A DNA stretch of 64,000 nt from UBA1941 sp046329555 (lineage in GTDB: Bacteria > Bacteroidota > Bacteroidia > Chitinophagales > LD1): contig JAXLUK010000002.1 of NCBI GenBank assembly GCA_046329555.1, positions 62,001 through 126,000 on the forward strand. Direction: 5' to 3'. Below, in pieces: positions 14,896-24,937 of this stretch. A program made the translations under genes and the position numbers. The notes beneath the pieces are model-generated. The model searched no databases. It was not told where the DNA came from and saw only the letters and a list, made by a program, of their open reading frames with translations. The number at the start of each line of letters is the position of its first letter. Within the stretch, counting starts at the first letter, position 1.

Positions 14896-17244
14896 TTAGA
14901 ATTTAAACATCGCCTGCAGCACAAAGCTGCGCGGAGCGTTTGGCTTGCCTATGCGCACGGCGTAATCCGTATTCAAAACGTTCTTACACAAAAAGGTAAA
15001 TCCCAGATGTTTGTTTATGTCGTAACCTGCGCGCAAATCCCAAACCCAGTCGCCACGTTCAAAGCGATCATTCCTGTAATCCTGAATTCCGGTGATGGCG
15101 TAAGTAAATACCGCGTCGATGTTATCCATGTATCCGTAGTACATAACAGATGTTCCCAAACGGGCTCGCTTATAAAACAAGGCATCTACATCAAATTTAA
15201 ATGTATGTCGGATGCGGTATTTGAGCATCTGATCCATATCCTGCGTGCTCGGTTTATGGTAAGTGGTAAAAGCCTCTTTCAGGAAATTCGCTACGCTTTG
15301 ATTTTCTTTAGATGTATCAGCCAGATTTCTAGGATAGAAATACGTGTAACCACCTTGCAGGGTCAGATCAACCGGGCCAATTCTTCCTTCACCCACTAAA
15401 GAAAACTCCCAGCCGAAAATGCGTGCGTGCGTAACGTTTTGTGATTTGAAATAGGCATTGGGTTGCCATTCAGTAAAAGGCGCATCCGGCCTGCCTGGAG
15501 GCGGTAAAAATTTAATGGTCTGTAGTTGGAACTCAATCATCTCCTTGAATTCATTCCAAAATACAGCCACATCGGCATAGCCGCGCCAGTTTCGGCCCAG
15601 ATGAAAACTTCTTTTATATCCCAACTCTGCAGTGAACCCGGTTTCAGGTCTGATACTATCGTTAGGCAGAATGTGGATGTTACCCAGATCATAAGCTACG
15701 AATCGCTCTGCAATGGTTGGAAAACGAAATCCTTGTCCGAATGCCGCGCGCAGGTAGTTATACTTCTTGAATTCGTAATTGATGCCCACCCGGAAAATCG
15801 GCTTGGTAACACCGGCGAACTTATCCAGTGCAATCCAATCGAAGCGCGTTCCAAAGCTAACGGTAAGCCCTTTATAAAATCCTTCCGCCAACAGATAAGC
15901 GCCACCTTGATCGCCATTGTGATTACCTAATGTGCCATCTTTCACAATAAAGTGCGTATTGGATGCGCCCAACATCAGTCGCGCAAACTTTCCAAAGTCG
16001 CGCCGGAACTGATAATCGACATAAAACTGATCGAAGTGAGGGCCTGCTTCGCTACCCAGATTTTTGTTTCGTTGGCGGAACCAGCGCATCAGCAGGTGGT
16101 GGTTGTTACCGCCATTATCGGTGAAATAGATTTTCGGATCCAGAAATAAGTAAAAATACTGCTCGTGGATGGTTACGCCGGGCGCACCCAGGTAGGGATT
16201 GTCGCGATCTTTCCAATAGAATTGAAAATCATTCTTGCGATACGTGGTACTTGCCGCCAATTCCAGGATAAGTCGTTTGCGGAGTTTAGAAGGAATGTAT
16301 CGCAACTTGCCGGTAAACCGGAAACGATTATCCCATTCATCGCGTAAGTGCGATTTTGATTCGTGAATATTTCCACTGATGCAGAAATCAACATCCGGGG
16401 TGATTTTATGACGATGAACAAATTGAAAACCCACGTTATGCGGTCCTTCAGTAAACGGAACGGAGTCGCCCCCCCACCATTTATAGCTTTGTTTTGGAGG
16501 ATTGCCATATACCTCGCCATACACGATAACGCGTGTTTCAGGCGTATCTTTTGGATTGGCCGTAACCACCTGAATGGTTCCGTTTAAGGCCGACGAACCA
16601 TATTGTACCGATGAAGCACCCTTCAACACTTCTATCTGTGCCAGGTTTTCCATCGGCACTAGTTCCCACTTAATTTCACCACGGTCGGGCGTAATCAGCG
16701 GCATATCATCTACTACCATTTGCACCCGGCTGCCACTTCCATAAGCGTAGCCACTTCCACCGCGAATAGAGATACTATTATCAAGCACCGTTACGCCAGG
16801 CACTTTCTGAATGGCGTTCAGCACATTGGTAATATTATTTTGCTCAAGCACCCGGGGTTTAAAAACCTCAATAGTGATACTTTCCTTCTGAATTTTGCGT
16901 TCTGCGCGACCCACACTCACCACAACCGTATTCAATTCCTGATCACGGGAACCTAGAGAAACATTGAGGTCATGTACCTGTCCGGCTGCCAATTTTATCT
17001 TTTGCGTATCGGCGCCCATACCGGTGAAAGAAACAATTAGCCGGTTAACACCTGGCTTCACCTTTATTTCATAGTAGCCGTTCTTGTCGGCTATTACAGC
17101 ATTTTCCAGGCTTTCCATTACGGTTGCTCCTGGCAGTGCTTCACGGGTTTGGCCATCGCGCACGAAGCCGCGCACTGTTGCCGTTTGAGCATAAGTTGTG
17201 ATGATTAATACTGTACTTATTATGGTTAGAAAAAAACGTCGCAT
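14896..17244 (-). CDS. TonB-dependent outer membrane receptor with N-terminal CarboxypepD_reg domain
   Basis: A 782-residue receptor. The signal peptide ends near residue 20 (TTYAQ), followed by a carboxypeptidase-regulatory-like domain (GFVRDGQTREALPGATV), a plug domain around residues 115-225 (VLNAIQKVPGVTVLDNSI, SGSRVQMVVDDMPL) and a 22-strand barrel that ends in the expected C-terminal aromatic residue (ALQAMFKF). It imports a ligand such as a metal complex or oligomer using TonB energy. No SusD partner is adjacent, so a polysaccharide-utilisation role is not supported. Ligand unknown. Confidence 0.92.
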   Translation of the reverse strand: MRRFFLTIISTVLIITTYAQTATVRGFVRDGQTREALPGATVMESLENAVIADKNGYYEIKVKPGVNRLIVSFTGMGADTQKIKLAAGQVHDLNVSLGSRDQELNTVVVSVGRAERKIQKESITIEVFKPRVLEQNNITNVLNAIQKVPGVTVLDNSISIRGGSGYAYGSGSRVQMVVDDMPLITPDRGEIKWELVPMENLAQIEVLKGASSVQYGSSALNGTIQVVTANPKDTPETRVIVYGEVYGNPPKQSYKWWGGDSVPFTEGPHNVGFQFVHRHKITPDVDFCISGNIHESKSHLRDEWDNRFRFTGKLRYIPSKLRKRLILELAASTTYRKNDFQFYWKDRDNPYLGAPGVTIHEQYFYLFLDPKIYFTDNGGNNHHLLMRWFRQRNKNLGSEAGPHFDQFYVDYQFRRDFGKFARLMLGASNTHFIVKDGTLGNHNGDQGGAYLLAEGFYKGLTVSFGTRFDWIALDKFAGVTKPIFRVGINYEFKKYNYLRAAFGQGFRFPTIAERFVAYDLGNIHILPNDSIRPETGFTAELGYKRSFHLGRNWRGYADVAVFWNEFKEMIEFQLQTIKFLPPPGRPDAPFTEWQPNAYFKSQNVTHARIFGWEFSLVGEGRIGPVDLTLQGGYTYFYPRNLADTSKENQSVANFLKEAFTTYHKPSTQDMDQMLKYRIRHTFKFDVDALFYKRARLGTSVMYYGYMDNIDAVFTYAITGIQDYRNDRFERGDWVWDLRAGYDINKHLGFTFLCKNVLNTDYAVRIGKPNAPRSFVLQAMFKF

Positions 17245-17317
17245 TTCGGGGTTTTGCGCCCAAATAAAGCGAAAGATGCCAATAGCTGAAAATCTAGTGA
17301 CTATCGCATTGTGTATA

Positions 17318-17353
17318 AACTAAAAGCGGAGTATCAACGAATTGATACTCCGC
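17318..17353 (-). terminator. intrinsic terminator after the secreted protein gene
   Basis: An 11-bp perfect stem, GCGGAGTATCA at 17326-17336 and TGATACTCCGC at 17343-17353, has a 6-nt loop. On the minus strand it lies 20 nt after the stop at 17373 and is followed by TTTTAGTTTA, a T-rich tail. Confidence 0.75.
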
Positions 17354-17372
17354 CCTCTTAAAAAACTGGTAT

Positions 17373-18011
17373 TTATTTTTTCTTGAATTCTTTTGAGATG
17401 GTGCGATACAAGTCTTTTCCGCACTTCTCATAACATTCTGCCAAACGTACTCCGGTTTCAAAATCAAAACCGCCGAATTCCTGACCAGGAACATTAAACA
17501 CATTTACTACAGCGACCTCCTTTCCGGTATTATCACGGAAGGTACAAATGGCATTGATTGTAGCTGGTTTTTTGTCGATACCGATATTCCAACCTGGATC
17601 GGTGTAAATAGTTTTAACTTCTAACTGCCATTCTCCCTGATCTGCTGAAGCCTGCGTTTGAGTTTCGGCGCCCAATTCATTGAATTTTTGGAAGAAATGA
17701 GGTTCGAAACGCGATTTACGATCGGCTACCCAAGCCTTTGCCCAATTATCGCCCCGGCCGGGTTCCTTTTCATTATACTTTGCCACTTTTTCTTTGACGT
17801 ATTCTTCCTCGGTTTTCTTTTTTCCAACCGTCATACCATCGTAAATGAAGGTAGTTTTGAAGGTTTTTCCCTTGAGCAGGCTAACATCGCCTGAAACAAT
17901 TTTGCATTTAGAAAATTGCATGGCCATTCCACCACCCATACCAAATTGGGCATGCACCGATACGGCCAGGAAAACCAAGGCCAGAGCGCCAGAGAGTTTA
18001 ATCTTTTTCAT
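17373..18011 (-). CDS. secreted protein of unknown function
   Basis: The 212-residue product starts with a clear signal peptide, KKIKLSGALALVFLAVSVHA, cleaved before QFGMGGGMAM. The mature part has no family motif that I recognise; it contains a charged stretch (KKKTEEEYVKEKVAKYNEKE, about residues 65-85) and the segment NVFNVPGQEFGGFDFE. The start is ATG 18011, since an upstream in-frame ATG at 18092 would bury the signal peptide. It is followed by an intrinsic terminator, which suggests a single-gene transcript. Confidence 0.75.
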   Translation of the reverse strand: MKKIKLSGALALVFLAVSVHAQFGMGGGMAMQFSKCKIVSGDVSLLKGKTFKTTFIYDGMTVGKKKTEEEYVKEKVAKYNEKEPGRGDNWAKAWVADRKSRFEPHFFQKFNELGAETQTQASADQGEWQLEVKTIYTDPGWNIGIDKKPATINAICTFRDNTGKEVAVVNVFNVPGQEFGGFDFETGVRLAECYEKCGKDLYRTISKEFKKK

Positions 18012-18103
18012 TAATGAAGTTTTTAATGTAAACAATGAGGCTAAGTTATATAAATTAGGAACGCGATAATTCAAACCGTAAGAAAATTGCAAAACATGGC
18101 AAC

Positions 18104-19282
18104 CTATTCCAGCAGGTTCTCTTGTACACGCACTGAACTAGCATTCAGGACATTTTTTCTACCCACGGCATTATCAGGCAATTGCACTTGATAGTTAGTC
18201 CAAACCGAACTGCTCCCAGCGCGGGGGTCAGGCCTTTCATAATCGGTTGAAGTAATTTGTGCGCCGCTGGCGAACGCGTTATTCATATCGGTATAGTCAC
18301 CATTACGCGCCTGCCAGGTGCCCGCATCGCTTCGCGTTCTGACAATATAGCCTTGTTGTACCTGCTGCTGAATTGCGGCGAAATCGGATGTTGGATCATT
18401 CAGAATAACAAATGCTGTTTCAGGATTTCCCGGTTTGCCATATACAAACATGGCCCGGCCTTGTAAACTTGGATGGCCATTCAAATAATAAGAGACGGCA
18501 TTGCCTTGCATGATAAATATTACTTTACCACGGCAGTCGCGCAGTTTGGGCCAGCGATGATTGACGGCAATTTCATTTAAGGTTGCCGCTCCCTGCCGAA
18601 CCTTATCGGGCGTTAACACGCCATTCAGGTCAGACCCGAACACCAACTTAATTTCCTGATCCAACGCATCGGCTGCTGCAGCATCGTAGGGCGGCGCTGG
18701 TTTGAAACCGAGGGAAGCCAATTGTGCATTTTCAGAAGGGCCATCCTGTTTGGATTCAACATTGATAAATAACGGCAAATGGCCGGGATGCCCGTCGCTC
18801 CATTGTTTGATAGTAACTAACGCATCGTGAAAAGTATTGAAATGGGAATTGTAATCCACATCTTTGATATGCAACACCTTGAAACCGGGAAGCAGTAACG
18901 GATAAATATGCGAAATGGGATCTATCCGGAACAACTCGTTAATTTTCCGATAGTAAAAGGCACCCCCTTTAGGGTCGTTGTAGATATCAATCTCTAAACC
19001 ACGTACGTGGTACAGATCAAACTGTTCTTCAATTGGCGGGTGCTCGTAATCCAATTCATCGGGATCGTATTGCGGTGGAAGATTGGATTTTAATAACTGC
19101 AAATAAGAAAACACAGTTGAATCCGTATGACGGTGGTAGCTATTGTGAGAAGCGATGATTTGAATCTGATTCAATTGCAATGAATCATCTTGTGGATTGA
19201 CAATAGCGGCAGGGGGTGGCGTTTCTTTCTTACAGGCCGCTAAAGCAACTATTGCTAAACATATTGTTAACCATTTCTTCAT
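18104..19282 (-). CDS. lipoprotein, Ca2+-dependent phosphatidylinositol-specific phospholipase C family
   Basis: The 392-residue protein has a lipoprotein signal peptide with lipobox LAAC (Cys17). The catalytic region matches the PI-PLC-C1 family: IIASHNSYHR near residue 47 (first catalytic His), VRGLEIDIY near 95, VLHIKDVDYNSHF near 137 (second His), then LFINVESKQDG, VLTPDKVRQG and RDCRGKVIFIM. Enzymes of this fold cleave phosphoinositides or related glycerophospho-head groups. Phosphatidylinositol is rare in Bacteroidota apart from some lineages, so the substrate may be another lipid or an environmental one. It is likely anchored at the outer or inner membrane surface. Confidence 0.8.
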   Translation of the reverse strand: MKKWLTICLAIVALAACKKETPPPAAIVNPQDDSLQLNQIQIIASHNSYHRHTDSTVFSYLQLLKSNLPPQYDPDELDYEHPPIEEQFDLYHVRGLEIDIYNDPKGGAFYYRKINELFRIDPISHIYPLLLPGFKVLHIKDVDYNSHFNTFHDALVTIKQWSDGHPGHLPLFINVESKQDGPSENAQLASLGFKPAPPYDAAAADALDQEIKLVFGSDLNGVLTPDKVRQGAATLNEIAVNHRWPKLRDCRGKVIFIMQGNAVSYYLNGHPSLQGRAMFVYGKPGNPETAFVILNDPTSDFAAIQQQVQQGYIVRTRSDAGTWQARNGDYTDMNNAFASGAQITSTDYERPDPRAGSSSVWTNYQVQLPDNAVGRKNVLNASSVRVQENLLE

Positions 19283-19321
19283 AAATGGAAGGTAACTAAA
19301 GAAACGGAACCGAAAAAGTAC

Positions 19322-21256
19322 CTAACCTTGATTTTTAAAGATATTCTTCCGGATGAACTTTGGCCGGCGCTTCACTTCTTCAATAATCTTGGCCTGATAC
19401 TCGCCAATGACGGAAATTCCCAGCATATTGAGGCCGCCGAAGAACAGAATCAGCACAATAATTGAGGTTACACCATGTGGATTACCCGGGAAAACAAAAT
19501 ACAAGACAATTTGAATCAGAATAGCCAGAAACGATAGTATGGTTAGAAATCCACCCAGATAAGTCAGTAGCTCCAAAGGAACAAAACTGAAACTGAAAAT
19601 CGCTTTGCGTGCCCAACCCAAATTTTTGCGCCAATTGTTGGTGGTGGTACCGAACATGCGTTCAGGACGAACATAGTCTACACCGGTTTGTCGGAATCCC
19701 ACCCAGGCCCGCAAGCCGCGCATGAACTGATCGGTTTCGGGCATCTTTATGAGTTGATCTACCACTTTGCGATCCATTAGGGAGAAATCGCCTGCATCTA
19801 ACGGAATGGGAACATAGCTCATCGACCTGAACAAGCGATAAAAGACTTTGTAGAAAAACGCCAGTTGCTGACTGCCTTCACGCGCAATCCTTCGTCCGTA
19901 AATCACATCGTATCCTTCCAGATATTTGGCATAGAACTGCTCAATTAATTCTGGCGGATCCTGTAAGTCGCCATCCAGCAGAATAACGCCGTCGCCAGTA
20001 GAAATCTCCATGCCGGAAAGAAAGGCTGCCTGTGAACCAAAGTTGCGGGAATGTTCGATTGCAATTACGTGATCATCCTGATTCACCAATTGCTGTAAAA
20101 CTTCGGAGGCATTGTCAGGAGACGCGTCATTCACAAAAATTATCTCGTAATCGACGCCAATTTTTGTAAAGGTATCTGTGAGCCTGCGATGCATAAACGG
20201 CACCGCTTCGGCATCGCGGTAGCAAGCAATAACGGCACTTAGTTTGTGCCGAATTTTATCCTGCACCATCTTCTTTTCATACAATGGCTTTGAATATTGC
20301 TTCTGCCAGTTGAGGGTATACTGTAGACCTTCTCTTAAGCTGGTTTGATTCTTCCATTGCAGCAATTCCTGCGCTCTGCCAGCATTGCCGTACCATTCTT
20401 TCAAATCCCATTTGCGATTCGGGAAATCGCCCCATTCGGGATCAGATGCGAGTTGAAAAATCTCTTTAATGGTAAGCGCAATATCGCGAATGGTTGTTTT
20501 CTGGTTGCCGGCGATATTGAACGATTTCCCGCGGGTTTGATTGAAATCAGCATTGGCCGCTTTCAGCGTGGCCAAAATGGCATCATCTACATATACAAAA
20601 TCACGCGAGATATCGGGTTGAACCAAGGGCGGATAGGTGCCGGCCATACCCTTGGCAATCAACTGCGGGATTAAACGATCGGGTTCTTCGTAGGGGCCGT
20701 AAATGGAATAATAGCGCAGATTCAGCACCGGCATCTCTTTAATCACGCCGTAGAATGCAATCATCTGAGCGGCTGAAGCCTTGGTTACCGCATAGTGCGA
20801 ATTAGGCATCAATGGTGCTTCTTCAGATGGACCGGCGGCATTTAATCCGTATTCTGAACTGGAACCGGCATGAACAAATGCCCGAATGGCATATTGCGAT
20901 GCCGTTTCCAGCAGATTCAGCAAACCCATGTAATTGGTTTCATGAATCAGCCGAACATCAGCCTGTTTGGCATAGGCACCATAGGCTGCCAGGTCGAAAA
21001 TAGTTTGAAAGCGATACTGCTGAAACAATTGCTCCAGGTCCTGGCGGCGCGTGATATTACAGTGGAGAATTTTTGAAGCATCGCAATCATCCAACCGCCA
21101 GGGAATAAAAGGCTTGGAAGTAACGGCATACACATCCTGCCGGTAACAAATAATTGCCCGGAACAAGTTGGCCCCAATAAAACCGCCGGCGCCAAAAATG
21201 ACGATGGGACCCGGTAAAGCGTTAATTTCCCGCTGTATGGCTTCCTGAAGTTGCAT
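19322..21256 (-). CDS. bifunctional SDR-type sugar epimerase/dehydratase fused to GT2 glycosyltransferase
   Basis: This 644-residue protein has two full enzymes in one chain. Residues 1-315 are an extended SDR of the NAD-sugar epimerase type with IFGAGGFIGANLF near residue 22, HAGSSSEYG near 128 and catalytic Tyr/Lys in NSHYAVTKAS near 150. Residues 325-644 are a GT2 domain with FVNDASPDNAS, LLDGDLQDPPELI and two C-terminal membrane segments, as in GtrB/DPM-type polyprenyl-phosphate glycosyltransferases. It may make or modify a sugar and load it on a lipid carrier. ATG 21256 is chosen over an upstream TTG. It is divergent from the M3 peptidase gene. Confidence 0.87.
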   Translation of the reverse strand: MQLQEAIQREINALPGPIVIFGAGGFIGANLFRAIICYRQDVYAVTSKPFIPWRLDDCDASKILHCNITRRQDLEQLFQQYRFQTIFDLAAYGAYAKQADVRLIHETNYMGLLNLLETASQYAIRAFVHAGSSSEYGLNAAGPSEEAPLMPNSHYAVTKASAAQMIAFYGVIKEMPVLNLRYYSIYGPYEEPDRLIPQLIAKGMAGTYPPLVQPDISRDFVYVDDAILATLKAANADFNQTRGKSFNIAGNQKTTIRDIALTIKEIFQLASDPEWGDFPNRKWDLKEWYGNAGRAQELLQWKNQTSLREGLQYTLNWQKQYSKPLYEKKMVQDKIRHKLSAVIACYRDAEAVPFMHRRLTDTFTKIGVDYEIIFVNDASPDNASEVLQQLVNQDDHVIAIEHSRNFGSQAAFLSGMEISTGDGVILLDGDLQDPPELIEQFYAKYLEGYDVIYGRRIAREGSQQLAFFYKVFYRLFRSMSYVPIPLDAGDFSLMDRKVVDQLIKMPETDQFMRGLRAWVGFRQTGVDYVRPERMFGTTTNNWRKNLGWARKAIFSFSFVPLELLTYLGGFLTILSFLAILIQIVLYFVFPGNPHGVTSIIVLILFFGGLNMLGISVIGEYQAKIIEEVKRRPKFIRKNIFKNQG

Positions 21257-21291
21257 GCACCACAAGGTTAATAGGTTTTTGCAATTTAAAC

Positions 21292-21299
21292 TATCTTCG
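21292..21299 (+). promoter_or_regulatory. Bacteroidota -7 promoter element of the M3 peptidase gene
   Basis: TATCTTCG, a TAnnTTyG-type element, lies 26 nt before ATG 21325. It is in the 68-nt gap between divergent genes. Confidence 0.45.
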
Positions 21300-21324
21300 T
21301 GGCCCTTTGAAGAAGGGAAAAATT

Positions 21325-23022
21325 ATGAAGAAATTTTCAGAACTGGATTACCAACGCCCCGACCTGCCTAAAGTTCAGGATCAATTCGCCAATTTACTGA
21401 CGCAATTCGATCAGGCTACCGACAGTGCTACTCAGGAAAAAGTGATTGCCGCTATCAATCAACTGCGCGCCGAATTCCAAACTGCGGGCAGTTTAGCCAG
21501 CGTGCGTAACACCATCGATACTTCCAATGCTTTTTATGAGGAAGAACAAACTTTCTTCGATGAAACCGAGCCTTTATTTCGTGATTTGAATATTCAATTC
21601 TATAAATCACTCAACAATTCTCCGTTTAAAGCGCAGCTACAAAAAAAATACGGCAAACAATTGTTTGACATTGCCGCTGTAAGCGTTCGTTCGTTTGGTC
21701 CGGCGGTGATCAACGATATGAAGGAGGAAAATAAACTGGGCACCGAATATTCTAAGCTGGTAGCCAGCGCAGAAGTTGAATTCCGCGGCGAGAAATACAA
21801 TCTGGCCGGATTAGAGCCATTTGAGCAAAATCCGGATCGCGCAACGCGCCGCGAGGCGACACTTACAAAGTACCAATGGTGGGATGCCAACAAAGAGAAA
21901 TTTGATGGCATTTACGATCAGATGGTAAAAGTACGCACCGGGATTGCGCGTAAACTGGGCTACGACAACTTCGTTCAATTAGGCTATGACCGCATGTTGC
22001 GCACCGACTATACCGCCGAAAATGTAAAGCAGTTCCGCCAACAAGTGGTAGATTATGTAGTGCCTTTGACCGTTGAATTGCGCGACCGCCAACGCAGAAG
22101 GCTAGGTCTTGACAACCTTAAGGTTTATGACGTGCCTTTGAACTTCACTACAGGAAACGCTACACCAAAAGGTTCGCCAGAGTGGATTATTGAAAACGGT
22201 AAGAAAATGTACGGCGAGCTATCCCCTGAAACGCAGGAGTTCTTTGATTTCATGAACCGTTATGAGTTGATGGACCTGGTGAATAAAAAGAATAAGCAGG
22301 CTGGCGGTTATTGTACCCATTTTTCAAAATATAAAGCGCCGTTTATCTTCTCTAATTTTAATGGCACTTCGCATGATATTGATGTACTAACCCACGAAGC
22401 CGGCCATGCTTTTCAATGCTATCAAAGCCGGAATAATGAGATTGAAGAATATTTGTGGCCTACGTATGAAGCCTGCGAAATACACTCGATGAGTATGGAG
22501 TTCTTCGCATGGCCATGGATGGAATTATTCTTTGGGCCAGATACAGAGAAATACAAATTTTCTCATTTGTCTTCAGCTATACTTTTCCTGCCGTATGGTG
22601 TTGCGGTAGATGAGTTCCAGCACATCGTTTACGAGAATCCCGATATGACGCCAAAGCAGCGCAACGAAGCCTGGCTGGAAACCGAGCGGAAGTATCGTCC
22701 TTACATGGATTTCGACGGTATTTCTTATTTGGAAGAAGGCAATATGTGGAAGCGTCAAGGTCATATTTTCAGGTCGCCATTTTACTATATCGATTATTGC
22801 CTGGCGCAATTATGCGCACTGCAATTCTGGAGCCGTTCAAGAAAAGATTTCAAAGGTGCCTGGGCTGATTATCTGACCTTGTGCAAAGCAGGCGGCAGTC
22901 AATCGTTCCTCGATTTGGTAAAACTGGCTAAGCTGAACAATCCTTTCGATGTCAATACGGTGAAGCCGGTTATTGCCGATGTGAAAACATGGCTGGACAG
23001 CGTTGACGACACTCGTTTATAA
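21325..23022 (+). CDS. M3 family oligoendopeptidase (PepF-like)
   Basis: A 565-residue zinc metallopeptidase without a signal peptide, so probably cytoplasmic. The zinc motif is DVLTHEAGHAFQ near residue 355 (HExxH), with the third ligand Glu in PTYEACEIHSMSMEFF about 26 residues later. Enzymes of this family cut short peptides, often as a late step in protein turnover. The start is ATG 21325; an upstream in-frame TTG at 21307 would overlap the probable transcript start. A DUF885 metallopeptidase-like gene follows in the same direction after 53 bp. Confidence 0.92.
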   Translation: MKKFSELDYQRPDLPKVQDQFANLLTQFDQATDSATQEKVIAAINQLRAEFQTAGSLASVRNTIDTSNAFYEEEQTFFDETEPLFRDLNIQFYKSLNNSPFKAQLQKKYGKQLFDIAAVSVRSFGPAVINDMKEENKLGTEYSKLVASAEVEFRGEKYNLAGLEPFEQNPDRATRREATLTKYQWWDANKEKFDGIYDQMVKVRTGIARKLGYDNFVQLGYDRMLRTDYTAENVKQFRQQVVDYVVPLTVELRDRQRRRLGLDNLKVYDVPLNFTTGNATPKGSPEWIIENGKKMYGELSPETQEFFDFMNRYELMDLVNKKNKQAGGYCTHFSKYKAPFIFSNFNGTSHDIDVLTHEAGHAFQCYQSRNNEIEEYLWPTYEACEIHSMSMEFFAWPWMELFFGPDTEKYKFSHLSSAILFLPYGVAVDEFQHIVYENPDMTPKQRNEAWLETERKYRPYMDFDGISYLEEGNMWKRQGHIFRSPFYYIDYCLAQLCALQFWSRSRKDFKGAWADYLTLCKAGGSQSFLDLVKLAKLNNPFDVNTVKPVIADVKTWLDSVDDTRL

Positions 23023-23075
23023 GCCCTCATTTAGGATTTGTTCACCTGCCCTGAAAACAGCACCTTTGAGGTGTT

Positions 23076-24902
23076 ATGAAAATCTACACACTTGCTGCCA
23101 CTGCATTGCTTTTAGCATCATGCGGCAATTCCAATCAAACCAAAAACTATTCAGCCAAAGAGATCGCTGAAAACTCTAAACAAGTCAATGCGTTTCTGGA
23201 TCGGCGCTTTGATGAATCGGTGGCGCGGTTTCCGGAATTTGCATCTTCTTTGGGATTAAAAACAGGTTATGGCGAATGGAACGACCGCAGCGATGCCACC
23301 AGCAAGCGCGAGTTAGACATAATGAAGGCCACACTAGACTCGCTGAAGAAATTTGACTGGAACGCATTGGATGCGCAAACCAAGGTGAGCGTGCGGATGT
23401 ACGAAGAAGATGTGAAGCGCGCCGAAGAAGGTTTCAAATGGCGGTTTCACGGGTATTGGATTTCTCAAATGGGCGGCGAACACACCGACTTACCGGCATT
23501 TCTCATCAATGTTCACAAAGTAGAGAACCGCGCGGATGCCGAAGCCTACCTCAGTAGATTGTCAAAAATGGGTAAGGTGTTTGATCAGGTTTTAGAGCAA
23601 CTAAAAGAACGGGAAAAACGCCATATTATTCCGCCGCATTTTACATTCTCTTATGTTACCAACGACCTGAAAACGTTTATTGCCGGCTGTTCGAAGGCCG
23701 GAGCAGAAAATGTATTGCTTAACGACTTCACCGAAAAAGTTAACAAGCTGGAAGTACCCCAAGCCACCAAGGATTCCATGATAGGGTTGGCGCGCGCTGA
23801 AATTGCTTCAACCGTAAGTAATGCTTATCAGCGTCTACTGGATTATTGGCAAACGCTGGACCAAAAATATCCGGAAAGCCACGGGGTATGGGCGCTGCCT
23901 GAAGGCGATGCCTATTATCAATATTGCTTGAAGACCACGACGACGACGGATAAAACTGCCGACGAAATTTTTGAAACCGGACAAAAAGAAGTGGCGCGGA
24001 TCCATCGGGAAATGCAGGCGATAATGAAGCAAGTGAATTTCAAAAATGATTCGTTGCAGGATTTCTTTCAGTTTATGCGCACCGATAAGCAGTTTGCGTA
24101 TCCCAACAGTGATGCCGGAAGAAAAGAGCTGTTAGCTGAATCGGAACGCTATCTTGACGTGATTCAGAAAGATTATCTATCGAAATTATTTAACCACCGG
24201 CCTAAGGCACCGTTGAAGGTAATGGCCGTTGAAAAATTCAGGGAGAAATCAGTTGGCGGCGCATTTTATGAAAACCCGTCTGATGACGGCTCACGGCCCG
24301 GACGCTTTTATGTGAATCTCTATAACATGGCTGACGAGCCGCGTTACCAGATGGAAGCCTTGTGTTATCACGAAGGTATTCCGGGTCATCACATGCAGAT
24401 TGCGCTGGCTCAGGAGCTCCAAGGCATTCCGAAATTCAGAACGCATGGCGGCAACACGGCTTATATAGAAGGCTGGGGATTGTATTCAGAATTGGTACCG
24501 AAAGAAGTGGGATTATACAAAGATCCTTATTCAGATTTTGGCCGTCTGAGCATGGAAATATTCAGAGCTGCGCGATTGGTTGTAGATGTAGGTATTCACA
24601 AAAAACACTGGACGCGGGAACAGGCCATTGATTATTTTTTAAAGAATACGGCCAACTCGAAAGGCGATTGCGAAAAAGAAATTGAGCGCTATTTTATTTG
24701 GCCCGGTCAAGCCACCGGCTACAAAATTGGGATGCTGAAGATCCTTGAGCTGCGCGAAAAAGCGAAGCGCGAAATGGGCGATCGGTTTGATATCAGGGGC
24801 TTCCATGATGTAGTGCTGATGAATGGTGCGGTGCCCTTAAACATTTTGGAAGAACTGGTAGACGAGTGGATTGCGGAAAGCAAATCATCAGCAAAAAAAT
24901 AA
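23076..24902 (+). CDS. DUF885 family lipoprotein, putative metallopeptidase
   Basis: The 608-residue protein has a lipoprotein signal with lipobox LLLASC (Cys16). The DUF885 hallmark CYHEGIPGHHMQIAL near residue 430 provides the His/Glu set expected of a zinc site, and the downstream GWGLYSELVPKE supplies a third ligand. Members are generally regarded as periplasmic peptidases, though substrates are poorly defined. It follows the M3 oligoendopeptidase, suggesting linked peptide turnover. The length is usual for the family. Confidence 0.9.
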   Translation: MKIYTLAATALLLASCGNSNQTKNYSAKEIAENSKQVNAFLDRRFDESVARFPEFASSLGLKTGYGEWNDRSDATSKRELDIMKATLDSLKKFDWNALDAQTKVSVRMYEEDVKRAEEGFKWRFHGYWISQMGGEHTDLPAFLINVHKVENRADAEAYLSRLSKMGKVFDQVLEQLKEREKRHIIPPHFTFSYVTNDLKTFIAGCSKAGAENVLLNDFTEKVNKLEVPQATKDSMIGLARAEIASTVSNAYQRLLDYWQTLDQKYPESHGVWALPEGDAYYQYCLKTTTTTDKTADEIFETGQKEVARIHREMQAIMKQVNFKNDSLQDFFQFMRTDKQFAYPNSDAGRKELLAESERYLDVIQKDYLSKLFNHRPKAPLKVMAVEKFREKSVGGAFYENPSDDGSRPGRFYVNLYNMADEPRYQMEALCYHEGIPGHHMQIALAQELQGIPKFRTHGGNTAYIEGWGLYSELVPKEVGLYKDPYSDFGRLSMEIFRAARLVVDVGIHKKHWTREQAIDYFLKNTANSKGDCEKEIERYFIWPGQATGYKIGMLKILELREKAKREMGDRFDIRGFHDVVLMNGAVPLNILEELVDEWIAESKSSAKK

Positions 24903-24937
24903 AACATCCTGCAGGCCAGTCTGCTGTAGCATAAAGA

